DNA of 64,000 bases from NCBI RefSeq assembly GCF_000524195.1, contig NW_020170459.1, positions 47,194 to 111,193 on the forward strand, written 5' to 3'. How positions within the stretch are numbered: the stretch's first letter is position 1; each line of letters starts with the position of its first letter. Made by a program: the position numbers and the translations under genes. This DNA is from Echinococcus granulosus. Its lineage: Eukaryota > Platyhelminthes > Cestoda > Cyclophyllidea > Taeniidae. The notes beneath the pieces were generated by a model. It did not search any database and was not told the DNA's origin. It was given only the letters and a program-made list of their open reading frames with translations. Of the stretch, positions 13,590 through 26,327 are shown piece after piece.

Positions 13590-13770
13590 TTAACTCTCGG
13601 TTTCAGTAACGGGCTACTTAGGAACTCCGCCCTGGTAGCTCTGCCGGGCTGTCTGACTGCTGGGTCGTATTAGTAGCTCCAAGACCTTCTATGTGTCGAC
13701 AAAACATAATTTGCAAGAGCATTGTGTCTTCTTTCATCTTTAGGGAAGTCTCAAGGGGTTACACTCATAG
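13590..13770 (-). repeat. Diverged solo copy of the TRIM-like LTR end, reverse orientation
   Basis: Read on the minus strand, this segment runs from a CTTGAGACTTCCCTAAAGAT-like start through AGAAGACACAATGC to an end with GGAGTTCCTAAGTAGCCCG, the same order as the copy at 16.6-16.8 kb. Confidence 0.45.
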
Positions 13771-14764
13771 TGGGTTTTTATCTGGATTGACAGGTCATAT
13801 AGATTCCTCTGCGGGTGTCTAGACGCTCCAGCAATTCCTACACATAAATTGCTGTCAAAGGATGGCCAGAAATTTACGTTAATTATTATGTCTTATAAAA
13901 TAATATTGTATTCAATAAATTATCAATGCACTTTTAAATCGCTGCTAGTGTGTCTCTTGGGTCTCAAAGCGACGTTAAACTACAGATTTTTCCAATTTCG
14001 ATTGATAATAAGGGTATCTCATTTGTCCGAGATTAATCATTCATGAGGGAGTTCGACTGTGCCCCTACTGAAGATTTATGCATTCGTACATTAAGATGTG
14101 CAATTTTGCATAACTACAGCAATTAACTGTCAAACATCCCCATTACCCAAGTCACAGGCTTTGTGAAATCAGATGCTAAATAAGTAAACAATTTCACTCA
14201 AAAAGCAAATTTTATACATCCCATGTATTTCGAAGTAGTGGAAGGGAAGTGCTGATGAGAAGTCTTTTTTGCCTCGTTCTCTTCATTTCCTATGGTCGTG
14301 AGCGAGTGAGCATCTTTTCAAGTCCCACCAGATGCCGCCGCCATTCGCAGACCATTAAACCAAAGGCCATTGAGAATTAAATTACTTCTTTTCTACAGGC
14401 TTTTAAAGCACTTCACTTAATGAAAGTATTTGGATGGTAAAATATATGAAGGAGTCCATCGCCTTCATTTGAAGGTATGTGAAAGCACCGCATTTAACCC
14501 ATACATCACCTGTTGCAGTCAAAGGTAGTAATGGAAAAGACGAAGGGTAGCGCCTGAAGAAGACTTGCTTATAAGGCATCACATGGTGGCAGACACTAAC
14601 TACCACCGCCTTAAAGGATAAGAAATGTGAGTTTTTCTCCATAACGCCAAGTGTTGGCATCAAGCGAGAGAGATTATTTACTGCAACTGGAAATATTAAT
14701 GTACAGGACATTCTTCTGCCTCGGGCAATTAGTAGCAGTAAGAAAAGTTAATGTTCACTTTTAA

Positions 14765-15065
14765 ATGGGTGGATCCTTCGAAGCTGCAATTGTACAGAAC
14801 AAATGGGCGGTGCGTCGGTATCACCGCGGTTTTGCGTTCCTTATCGATCCGCCGATGAAACGCCCCCACCGAGCAGCCAATAGGGCCGTCGCACGTTCAC
14901 CTCACCTCGCGGGTGCTAATGGCATCTGTCGTCGTCCGCCTATCCGTCACATGTGGTTGCCATGCCCATCACCCGTGCTGCCCTCACTTCTGCTTTTTTG
15001 CTCCCCATATTCCAGTCTCCCCCTTTCTCTCTCTCTCTCTCTCTCATTCCTCTGTGCTGTCACTT
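14765..15065. other. GC-richer island with a CCAAT box and a CT microsatellite
   Basis: About 300 bp stand out from the AT-rich flanks: GGGCGGTGCG, CGCCCCCACCGAG, an AGCCAATAGGG (CCAAT-type) motif and several CpGs, followed by a pyrimidine run. A 102-codon open frame crosses it on the plus strand but resembles no family. It may be a promoter or first-exon region of a gene I could not trace, or a repeat fragment. Confidence 0.35.
15025..15046. repeat. (CT)n microsatellite
   Basis: About ten uninterrupted CT units inside a longer pyrimidine tract. Confidence 0.85.
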
Positions 15066-16039
15066 CTTGCTAGGAAATTTTTCAGTGATTGTATTTTCTC
15101 TACGACAGGTAAACATCATGAGTTAAGTCAGTTGTTTAAATTGTTTTAAACTACACTATAATTAGTTTGATATATCCACCTTGGGGTCTGCGTACCAAAC
15201 GCTGCAACTTTGTGCCTGTGAAATCATACAGTAAAGTACAATAATTTAGGATTAGTCGGCTGTTTAAATTTCCCTTTTTCGCTTAAGTCGTTAGCGAATT
15301 CCTATGGTAAATAAAAAAATCATCAAAAGTATTTTTATATTCAGTTGCAATCATGAACGATGCTCAGCGAGCAAAAATAACACATTAACCAGAAGATCAA
15401 TTGTGCTAAAAACGTCCATCTTTAAATGAAAATAATACCAAAAATGTTGACAATTTGTGGGACAAAATACATAAACCCCATTTGTCTTGGATTGTGGGAA
15501 GTTTTTTCCTATAAAGAGTGCATTTTTATTTCGGTATTTGGACATTTAATGAGAGTGTCAGATTTAGGAATTCCAAAATAAAATTGATAGAGATGTCGCT
15601 GTCAAATTGTCTTTCATTTACATTGCACTTACAAGGTTGCACATCCGAGCAGACCATTTAAAAGAAGTATAAAAATGGTTTTCCGGACGTTTCACGTTGT
15701 TGAACAAGTCCAGTCGAATTGTGCAAATCCACAATTTCATCATTAAAACCGTAGGTTGTGGTAAATGATGAGTAAAAGCCTCCAAGCTCTGACGCTTAGC
15801 ATCCTTTTTCAATCACTTATTTATCCATCTGGTGGAGAGCCTTACCGACAGTAAAACGAAGAAATCAGGGCCTCAAGTGGTGGATAATGCACACTGATTA
15901 CCGAACACCCAATCGCACCAAAGATTATTCAAGTTGAATTAGAGAGTCATTAAAATCACCATCACATGGTGATTCGAAATCATGGCATTACAACAAAAAA
16001 GAGAAATAGTGAAACAACGTCTGTTTGTTTAACTTTCGC

Positions 16040-16205
16040 TTTTGGCGGTGAGTCACTTTGGGGTTCCGATATTGTGCCTTCTCCGGGTAGCCTGGCCCTC
16101 AAGACCATACCAGTAGCCCAAATTCATGCTGTTTGCCCTAGTATTAAGTGTCCTTTGGTTTTCAGGAAAGTCTCTAGGTCTTACGATAACATTATAACAG
16201 CAATG
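16040..16205 (-). repeat. Solo copy of the TRIM-like LTR end, reverse orientation
   Basis: The plus strand reads TGAGTCACTTTGGGGTTCCG, a GCCTGGCCCTCAAGACC block, CCAGTAGCCC and finally TTCAGGAAAGTCTC. This is the reverse complement of the order in the plus-oriented copy 400 bp downstream. The pair lies close together in opposite orientations. Confidence 0.55.
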
Positions 16206-16594
16206 CCGTAGAAAACGGAAATGGCTCGGCTTACACTGCTCTTATTTCCGCTCCCTCAACATGTACATCAGCGACATGACCAGCACTCGTAGAAATCAGA
16301 CTGTCAACTTTTGCTTCTCAGTTCATTTATCAAAGTTGAGTGTTGAGTTTGGTTGATAGAGTCGGTTATCTGTTTACCACCTATTGTCCACGCAAAGTGG
16401 ATTCTTAAAGAGAAGTGAAATCGCTTTTTATAAACTCATCGAATTGCCTCACTTTTGAGATCACTAAACAGATGTCTCTGTGAGGTGGTAAAGTTTTTTT
16501 GATGTTTTGGAAAAATCAGGAGGTAAATTGAATTTAATTTTAGAATCTTAGGTAATTAAAATATCCGTCAGACTTTAGTGTTATAGCATAACAA

Positions 16595-16795
16595 AACGGT
16601 AGCGTCTCAAGACTTCCCTGAAGGTGAAAGAAGATGCAATACTGGGGGAGAATGTGCATTTTCGACGTAGAGGAGGACTTAAGGGCTACTAGTGTAGCCC
16701 AGAGGCCAGGCAGCCCGACAGAGATATAGTGCAGTAGCTCCTAAGTAGTTCACTACCAAAACCGTGTATTAAACGAACGATTGATGTATTATATG
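16595..16795 (+). repeat. Solo copy of the TRIM-like LTR end
   Basis: It begins TCTCAAGACTTCCCTGAAGG, continues GAAAGAAGATGCAATACTGG and GGAGAATGTG, and ends GCTCCTAAGTAGTTCACTACC followed by AAAACCGTG and TTAAACGAAC. It matches the left end at 4.1 kb and the reverse copy at 20.7 kb. No internal TRIM sequence follows. Confidence 0.6.
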
Positions 16796-16799
16796 AGGC

Positions 16800-19700
16800 T
16801 TAACGGAGCCACATTTAATGTATCCATGGTGAAATTAAGTCATGCGAAAGGGGGAACACTTTAGTCTAAATGAACGTTTGATTGTCGCACTCGTTTCCCG
16901 TCAAATTTTATTCCATTGGAAGGTGATATCCGTGAACCTCTGTGCCATTCTTTTCGTACAAACCTTCCAACAACTTGTTTTTTGCAAACTAATGGTTTCA
17001 TGTCGTTGGATTTTAGCATCATAATCGGCCCAATTTAGCACCATTTGTAATTAATTTATATTCAGTTACATCCACTTTACGATCCCTTAAATGGGGCTAT
17101 AGTTCTAGCAACATAAAAAAAAACAGTGGCTTCGCTTTATCCAAAATAACCGCAAATTATCTCCTCTACCCAGCAGCAACATTGTTTCCTCTGTAACGTA
17201 GTTTTAATCGCCTTCACTTTGTACAATTTATGTCAACGTGGACGTTTATGTTACTGCGACTACACAAGCCCGCGTTCCCGTGCTGCAGAATAATGGGGTT
17301 TCGAAACCGCAATAGACAAATTCTTGTTATCCCATCGCAAAGTAGCTTAACTACCGGAAATGTAGGCGTGAGGTAACGGAAAAGTGGGTAACCAACACGG
17401 TGAAATTTAGCGGATAACGATGTTTTTTTAACGTACTCGCTTTCGGGCTCTTGAAGGAACGAGTGGCCTTTAAAAGCTGGAAATATGTAAGTGTTCTTAA
17501 ACAAAACACCCTACATCTAATTGGCTGTTTCAAGCTTAAACAATCCGTTGGTGTTGTGCGAGTTGGTGCAAGTAGTTGTCCATTGAAAACAGGAAAGTAT
17601 GCTTGCGCCGAATTTGTGAAGCTGGTGGCAGACGTGTTAAATCAACCTGTGTAGCAGCAGGAAAAATGCATCCTAAAAATTTTTGGACTCTTTTCTAAGG
17701 TATACCTCGTGTAACTTATGCAATATTTGGACAAGCTCCGGAAAATGCTAATTTTAATGCAACATCATTGCCTCCTTGTGCTCTTTAAGGGTCAATTTCC
17801 AACCAGGAATAAATTTCCAGAAACTAGCGTTCGTGTTTGGTTAGTACAAGAGTACAGGATACTTAGCACGTAAAGAGTAAACAATCCTCACTCAAAAAGA
17901 TAATCACAAAGCATCCCTAATTCAGCTATCACCGATAAAGCCTGGATGGTCCAAGCAGTTGAAAGTGATTCTGTGGAAAGCCTTCAACGCAGCAGTACTC
18001 TTACGCCCATTCTAACGAGAGAATAAGTAATGTTGAGTGATAGCTTGTAACAATAAGGAACTTTGCAAAACTTACAAATATGAAGAAGATTTTAAAATGT
18101 CGAAGGTATTTGCCTGTGCGAGGTATTAAATGCTTTGCCTCAAAGAAACAGACTTGCAGAATTGTGTTAAAAAATTTTAATGGCCTCGGTTTTTGATGAT
18201 TTTTCATTTTTAACTTAATGCCCAAAATATTACATTTGTATAAAAGATTGGTGGTTACCATTTTGGGCTTCGCAACAACCGAAAATTCCGATCAGGTTTT
18301 GAATTCTCAACATTACCATTAATTGATAATAAGTATAATTGACCATTTACTGCTGGTAAATCAGTATTCACTGCTGCTTGTATCGAATCATTGCGGTTGA
18401 AGAAGTTTTCCACCTCATTAAACCCCAATCAAAGTGCCCATTGAGACTGGCAAACTAAATAGCACAGATAAGAAACGCGTAGCTAGGTTTTATTTTAACT
18501 TAATTTTGCACTTTTATGTCGATTTTATTTCAAAAAATAAACGCTCAAATTGGCATCATTGCTTTCTTTAAATCCCTGCTATTCCGGATATTTAAATACT
18601 AGATCTTAGCATCTCTTCCTGAATACAAACACAGAGCCTACCAGTGGCCTTTGCAACAGTGCAGATTTTGACTTTTGTGTTTCGCTTACAGATTTCTAAA
18701 TCTTGTTTCTTTGTAGTAAAAGATCCTTAAGTATAGACTTATCTATTTGACTGTCTCAGTGCCTGACGCCTCTGCCACTAGCTCGGTGACACCGACGTCA
18801 AATAGCGCCCCAAGCAGCAAAACTTTCTGTACTTTAGCGATAACTTTTTCAGCAATTATTTGGACGACTGCAGTCCCAGGAATAATTCCGGAGGCCACAT
18901 AGTTAGCATCGGTAAGCAAATTCGGTCCAGGGGGAGGGAATTTCCGAAATCGAGTACCAAATCTAAATGCCACAGAAGGAAGTCTGTGCAGTGGAGAAAC
19001 AACGGCAGATTGCTTGAAGTCAGGTCTGTTTTTGACGATCAGCTAGTTTACTCTCAAGTTCTATGTTAAGGTAGTTATCAGGTGGACCAGACTTGAGCGA
19101 TTCGAAGCAACTACTATGGGGCTACCTGCTTTAGTCAGGCGAAGATGCGTGAATTTTACAAAGGAACTCTCCCCTACTACAAAAAGAGAATGTCAATAGC
19201 ACAAAGTTACCTTAAATTCTGTCTCAGTAAAATCCTTTTCGTTTAGACAAACGCTCTTAAAAATTGCGTTGGGCAAATGAACCGCAGGCAATGGAGCATT
19301 GCAGAGCCTTGAGCAGTATACAGTCTGTGGACTTCCACGACACGGTTCGCTACGAAGGAACATTTGTAACTCCATAAAATCAACGAAATGCATTGTCGAC
19401 ACCGATCCCGTATGTCCACTCCTGGTTCCGGAGTTGTTTTGAAGGCACCAAGAGAAGGACGCCGAAATGTGATAAAAGGCGGCGACAGGGTGGAGGGGCG
19501 TTTTTTAACAGAGCGATGCTTATTTTAGTTGACAATTAAACAGGGCTAGCTTGTAGGCCTTCTAGCCACTCTTTACGACAATAACACGTATTCTTCAACA
19601 GTGAAATTGATTGTTACGCACTCAAGAGTGAAAGTGGATGTCACATGACACCTACCACTCCATAACGAAAGCCGCAGTCAATTTCATTACCTACTGTGCA

Positions 19701-20685
19701 GGCCCCTCGACTTCCAACTCTTTGTGCTAAGCATGGCAAATGCTAAATTGCGCCACTAATAACACAAACGATAGACGGACTATTCGATAGCTTCACGTCA
19801 GTTATTTAGTAAGAAATTTAAATAGAAATAGCAACAAAAATGTGTTAAAAATGTCAATTATGAATACATGAAACACCACATGGCGACGGCGATGATGATG
19901 GTAGCGAATGCAGCGGTGATAGTGGTTGTAAACCTGTATTCTAATTGTTTTACGTATTTCAACCTCAGCAAAATTGGCTGAATAGTGAGGGCCAGAACGC
20001 AACACTCATTTTCCCTTCTATTTTCTCATTTTAAGCATTCATTAATTGCAAATTGCATTCAAACGACTTGATAGGAGAAGGAGAACTCGCATCGCAAAAT
20101 TGGGAGACCCAATGGGCAATAAATGCCGTTTGCGTGGGCCAGTGATTCTTATTCCTTCCTTTTTATTTATGCAGATTCATCCCGTCTATTTATCTATCGT
20201 GTTTCCGCACAGATAAGAGACTTGACATTTGGTCAATCAGTCAGGCAGGCTAAAGTTTAAACCCAGCATGATGGTATCAAGCAAGGTGGATTTGACAGCA
20301 AAAACCCCCGACTCTCTTCCTCTCTCCCAACTATGCCACCGAAAAAGTAGCCATCATTGTTGTGTGGGCTGGAGGTCAGGGCGATACTGTTGACTGCTAC
20401 CAGTATAGCCTGCAAACTTGTCGTGGACGGAAAGAAATTTTAGTGAAATACACTTTGAGGAGGCTGTATTTCAATCACACCACAGGGAAAAGTAAGTTAA
20501 TGCAAATGTGGATATGGTAAAGGAAGTAATTAATGGACTCAAAGTTTGACTTTTTGAGGATATGGGATTAAAGTGCATGTTTGATGCATTGGTGTTAATC
20601 AAGGGGCCGATTACGATGCAAACATTCACCTTAATCTTATTTAAGCTTTTCCAAAATAAGAAAAAAAACATTTCGTTGAGAGTTT
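16800..20685. other. Intergenic, no gene seen
   Basis: AT-rich sequence with unrelated short open frames only (the longest, about 96 codons near 17214-17504 on the minus strand, has no recognisable motif). No splice-linked coding or RNA gene is recognised. Confidence 0.45.
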
Positions 20686-20689
20686 AAAT

Positions 20690-20880
20690 CTCGGTTGTGG
20701 TAAAGGGGTCACTTAGGTGCTCCGTCATAGTACCTTCGCTAGGTGACTGGGCCTCAGGTCTATGCCAGTAGCCTCAAGGCCTACTACACGACGAGAATAC
20801 GCATTCTGCCAGAGTATTATGCCTACTTTCGTATTCGGGGAAATATCGGGAAGCTACATATATGCTTAGTAGGTATTGCG
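20690..20880 (-). repeat. Solo copy of the TRIM-like LTR end, reverse orientation
   Basis: Read on the minus strand it contains GAAAGTAGGCATAATACTC, GGCAGAATGCG, a block near GAGGCTACTGGCATAGACC, then GGTACTATGACGGAGCACC and TAAGTGACCCC. This is the clearest match to the left end of the element at 4.1 kb. Confidence 0.65.
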
Positions 20881-20884
20881 CAGG

Positions 20885-23800
20885 TGAAAAGTATATTATA
20901 AAAAAATTACTCGATAGAATAGGAAAACAAGTGCTGGTTGCATTTGTTGTGAAAAAAAGGAAGTACCCTCAATACCGTCCATCTTTAAGCAGTGATAGAC
21001 TATGAAAACCAGACGTTTGAAAGGAGCAGATTGACTGTTACTGGAACGCTAACAGGGTATCAGAGGAAAGCCGATCAGGAAAACCCAAATAATTTAATGT
21101 TCTGATATAACAGGAACATTTGCTTTACCGAAACAAGAATGTAAATGCATTCACATTACAAATATCCTACACTTACCTCTATTGCCTTAAACCCAACTAC
21201 CTCATCTGCAGCACACCTGGTAAGGGAGGTAAGTCACATATTTGTAACATCAGGTTCAAGGAAGGAAGTCTTGGAGCAAGAGCTCGCTAAGTTAACTATA
21301 CACAAGTAAAGCGTTTTCGTCATTGCTCTGAGGTAACTCCTCCGTTTCCACAGTAATCCGAATCGCTATCGACTGGGAGATAGAAATAGATTATGTGATG
21401 AATTTATATCACGGGGAAAATATCCCCTATTAAAGGGGGTACATGCAGTAGATTTAGTTAGGAGTTCTGAACATGGCATCCACTGCAAAGCGAATTGCAT
21501 AGTAGAAAAACTGATTTAAGAGGTTGTGCTAAGGACCGAATGGTTTTTCGCCAGCGAGCATACCCTCCTCTACACCGGGAGCATTTCGTACAGGCACTTG
21601 GCCAAAACCAAAACAAAAAAAGGCGCATTGCCTAAACCGATGTATTGGGGGTATGTTGAATCCCGATCTCGCTATATTTGTGGTTATGCTGTAGACCCCG
21701 AAATTAGGGACTGGCTAAAGTCGACGAAGATTCACCTCTTCTGAAGTGAGTCTCTGAAAATCCAGTCCCCCATGGGAGATAACACCATTCTTTGACAACT
21801 GGATTTTGAAACAAAATCAGAATTGTTATCCGCTCAGTACGAGCTCGAAGCGCTTCAAGTTTTTCAGAAAAGTCAAAAGTATGCAAGCCTAGAAATAAAA
21901 CTTTTTGGCCTTTCTAAAAGACTCGGAGCAGAGCACTAAAAAAACAAATTATTCCCAAATTATTGCTACTTTGGCCTTAAATTCATCTTGCATTTTGGGA
22001 TTTAGCAAACATTAACATTTTGTTTTCTTGGTAACTAAGAAGATGTCACAACTAAAGTAGCCAGAGTAGATACATGTAACCACAACCTCGAATCCAATTT
22101 CGCCCAAGTAATTATAAAGCACCTACAATATTTTCAGTAAATGAGAAATTCATTTCTACATTTTTTTACGATATACAAAAGCAGGGATTCGCGGTTACTA
22201 AGTGGTGAGATCCGATTTCTCATCGGATCTACAACAGGTGGAGATGCGAATGTGGGAGAGGCCATTACGAGAATAATTCCCACAAAACGACGCACCCACA
22301 CTTGAATATGCGACCACGTATCCCTCTAGGGAGAAACTAAGCGTTTGTGACATTATTGTCCGATTAAGGGCCTTTTTGAGAGAAAGCTGTAAGGCCGTGG
22401 AATGGAATGAGATTTGCCACTTCTTGCAGGTCAGATTGGTAGTAAGCAATCGGCTGTTTAAACAAAAGGAGTTTGTGCAGGTTACTCAATTTTCAAAGGT
22501 TACCCCCACAATCTTAATGCCACGGCCTTCCAATTTTAACAGCCCGTCAGCCTCTTGAACAATAAAACCACCATCGACCTTGATGGGACTTTAGAAACGG
22601 CTATGCGCCTTTTTTGAGAGGTCTTTACAAATCTTCCGCCACATCGTTCTTGAGGGGCAAAAATCCGAGTCCTTATCTTTGTAGGTTCGTCTGGAGGTGG
22701 CTTTTCCGTTGTCACCAACGTTTTACAATCGCAAGTTCAATCACGAGGTCTGAGGAGGAGTAGCATAACAATGGGAATTCTGAACTCTCCTCTTCTGCTT
22801 CGTGTAGTCCATATGAAGAGTATAGTATTGCACAGTTCTCATTCCGGAGCTGGGAAGCTATATCCCATTTCTCAATGCATCCTAAGGAAGAAAGTGAAGA
22901 GCCACAGCATGGTGCTCGTTGGCCTACCACAATCTTTATTTGATTCTGGCAATACTTAATCATTTTAAAAGCACTTCTGCTTTTGGAATGGGGAATGGTC
23001 TTTGATCAAAGGATTGTCTCTAGTGTTCAAAGTGATTAATCGGGTAGGGTTTAGGAATAACAGGATCTGAGGGTATTTTCCTAGATGTCACTTTATCTTC
23101 CCTTATTACTTAAGAAGATTTGTCTTAGTGTTGCTATGCATTTGACTTCTCTAGCCACATTCAGCGTTCTTCATGTCGATGATGAAGCCATCCGTTTAGC
23201 TGTTCCTGATTCAATTTTCATTCCTTTAATTATGGACACGCCTACTTTGTAAAAAATGGACGTAGAATTAAATTTTGAGGGGTTAATGTTGATCTGAATT
23301 GAAAAAAACAGAGCCGGGCCCCAAAATACAATCTCATAAGTAGAATAATATTGCGCACCAAGGGACTAAGTTGATTGGAAATAAGGACAACTTTCACTTG
23401 GGATAGCATCCCACGTCAGCTACCTTGATCGCCTATTGGCTTGCCAGCCCTCTTTCCCCAAGTTGAAGGGGAATAGCGTGAACCGTCCCTTTTTTTTCAA
23501 AAGAAACGCACGCAGATACAAGCACACAACAACAGGTGGGCCAAAACCTAGCACGATAGTGTTCCTGTCAATGCAGTGTCAAGAACACCTATTTAAGCTG
23601 TGGTGGAAGCCTGAATTCCAGTTCGCGAATAAGATGGCGGGTTTTACTTAGTAACCAATCTGGCAGTGGTGACGGTGATGACGTTCGGTTTACACAATGA
23701 TCGATTTCCCACGCAGCTCATTGAATTATTGATCGACTGGTAGTACTTGCCTTATCAGGCAGGCTGAAGCAGCACATCAACCAGGGGTGAAGAAATGTAA

Positions 23801-24230
23801 TCATTTGAGGCCAAATGAGTCCATCTGGGGCGATTTTTTTGAGGATAAACAATGAATTTAGCAAAAAATGACGCCCTGATGGAGTGCCAAATATGCATTT
23901 TGAGGCAATGAGCAAATAAAAAGTTTAAGTCAAATAACTTGTAGATAAAGCCTACTTGGAGGACAACTGTTGCCTTGAATGAGCATTTGTGTATTTTCCT
24001 CAATGGTGTAGTGAAAAAAAGGGGGTGCTACGCGGGCCAAATGCATTTACATAAAAGAACTTGTGTAAAACATAAGAAAGCTTTACTTTGCATCCTTTAA
24101 CTACCGTAAATCCTGCATCTTGAGGAGGTCTTCACCTCGCAATAGAAGAAGCAGGTGAGTTGATTATACAATTCACAGCAAAAGTATAAAGGAGCTGTTC
24201 AATCTAGCCATAGGAAGGCGTCACTCGCTT
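20885..24230. other. Intergenic, no gene seen
   Basis: Short open frames only (72-83 codons near 21526, 22198 and 22712), none with a motif I recognise. No tRNA-like or hairpin RNA gene was recognised. Confidence 0.45.
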
Positions 24231-24470
24231 TTATTGCTGATGATCAACAAGTTCGCTACCAGCGTCACACAAGTGTGACACTCGAGTTCAGAGTCACAAA
24301 TATGAAAAATGCGTAGCATGCTCAGAGTTGGAAGACGTGTTACAGTTGCCAGCTACTAAGCCGCAGTTGAAAGTGGTCAGTTTGGTAGGACAAATGTGGT
24401 AGCCAATTTCCCCTTGAGAGCGCTGCAAAATATGCTCAGGGCCGTAGTTACTTCTGGTTTATTATTGTCA
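24217..24470 (+). repeat. Palindrome-bearing dispersed repeat, copy A
   Basis: It begins around CGCTTTTATTGCTGATGATC and carries TTCGCTACCAGCGTCACAC followed by AAGTGTGACACTCG, a palindromic core of GTCACAC and GTGTGAC. Downstream blocks (CCGCAGTTGAAAGTGG, GTAGCCAATTTCCCC, GAGAGCGCTGCAAAAT) are matched in order by copy B at 44.2 kb. Similar cores occur at 44.0, 47.9 (reverse) and 61.1 kb. No open frame is shared. Confidence 0.5.
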
Positions 24471-24690
24471 CAGGAGAAGTAACGGCATTACGATGTGAAG
24501 ATGGCGCCACTGAGAAGAACAACATTACGGAACGTTTGACAGACGTCAACAGTGGTCAGAAGGTGGAGTTACAACCTGCAGCGAAGCCAGCGCACGATGA
24601 CAAGCAGGGCGGCGGCACCTGTCATTGCCGACCGGCTCGCCACCGCCACCCAAAGGGCGGAATGTTCACATGTTGCTACCTGACTGATTG
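24470..24690. other. GC-rich island, possible promoter of an untraced gene
   Basis: CpG-containing, GC-rich sequence in an AT-rich setting, with AAGATGGCGCC (YY1-like) and later GGCGGCGGCACC and CGCCACCGCCACCC. No open frame or donor site leading to a recognisable coding exon was found. Confidence 0.3.
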
Positions 24691-24699
24691 GTCTGTGAG

Positions 24700-26327
24700 A
24701 TGAGTCATTCTCGGGTCAATGAGGGTTTTTATTGACACCTCACTTGTTGGAGGTCTACTGAAAAGCCTTAACGACTTTTATCGTTGGAAAAAAACTATTC
24801 CAAGTCACAAACATTACAAATAATAATTAGAAAGTGGTACGACCAAATCTATTTAGTAGGTGCTGACGCAGATGAGGGGATGCAAATTACTGCAAGCAAA
24901 CAAATTTACATTCCATGTTGCTCGGTTGCCACAAGGCCCCAATTTTGCATTACCTACTTCTGGAAATTCAGACATGCGCTCTGGCAATTCCGGCTAAGCA
25001 CATCTACGTAGGTTGAATTGGGAATAGCCTAACTGCCCAGTTAAGAGGTAGACCACCGCATCAAATCTAACACGTGCACATCCATGCGTCCATAAAAGCA
25101 CCGCTCTAGTGCCGTTAATGAAATCTCACCGAAGAACACCTTGAGCGTGGAATAAATTCGTCAATCTTTCAAACTCCCATAGCAAAACCAACGAGTAAAA
25201 CCAGATGCGCAGTCCGAACCGATCCACGGCTGCAGCGCACACACTTCAAACCGTTTCTCAAAAAACAAGGCCTTCTACCATAATTATGATCGTAAAAAGG
25301 GTGCGGAGGTCTTTTTCCCCTTCAATTTGCTGTGAAATCCGTCGAATACACTACTTCATACCTGATTTGAGGAATCGCACATTGGTGCTGACTTCAAACA
25401 ACATTTGATGATAGATGGAAGGCATTCCACGAAAAAAAAGCAAAATGGGAAGTGAGCAATCCTTTCTGGTTTGCCACTTACACGAACAGCTTTCACGAAC
25501 TTACTTGCCCGTCCTTTTTGACTTAGTCAAAATTATCAACTTCACAGTCCTCTCTGTGAACTGAGTCATCGCAACAACTCACCTTCACTGCTGGCAAATT
25601 ACAAGTTGACAGCGCACCTCATGAGGAGCCTTAAAGTAAAGACGAAATGGCATAATCATAAAACTTTGCTTTTTTGATACTGTAAACAATATCAGTTAAC
25701 TCTGCCGGGATAGTCGGTCGCAGAAATTGTAAAGATGAGAAGAATGCGAGAATAAAAATACTTGTAACACAACGGGCGTCAGAATTGTCCGGGGAAGTTG
25801 TTATCACTACAAAAAAGAGGGGAGAAAGAAGTGGAATTAAATGACGGGCCAGTTGCCCCCAATCCACTCCCTTACGGCGCTTTTAAACATGGTACTTGCA
25901 AATGGTTCAGTAAGAATTCTGCAAAATCCTTTAGCAACTCGGGCAACCTTAAAGTGTAAGTAGCCCGAATATGCAAACGGTGAGACATTGACGAAGAATC
26001 ACCTATATTCCCTTTTACTACTCCAATCCATCGTGAACATGATGAAAATGAAGAGCAAGCATGGAATCAAGCCGATATTTGCAGGCGCAATCGAAGAGCT
26101 GGTGAGAGCGATGTGGGATCAAGGCAATCAAGACAACCTCAAATAAAGCCATTCAAATCGGTGCTTGAAATTGGGACGCTCACTTCATCATTTATGTCGG
26201 TTGCTTTGGGGACAGGACGGTTGGAAATCCTAACGACAGTGCCATCAATCCAAATCCTTTAAAATAGCAGCCATGACTAAATGAAGTACCGCTTTATGGC
26301 AATAACATCGAGTTGGGAGCTCACTTG
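24700..26327. other. 3' flank of the ZMYND8-like gene, no other gene seen
   Basis: This lies downstream of the minus-strand ZMYND8-like stop codon and probably includes its 3' UTR. No other coding exon or RNA gene is recognised. Confidence 0.45.

Noticed and set aside
24217..24300. Possible hammerhead ribozyme (CTGATGA near a palindrome)
   Set aside because: No matching GAAA box and stem arrangement could be drawn by eye around the CTGATGA.
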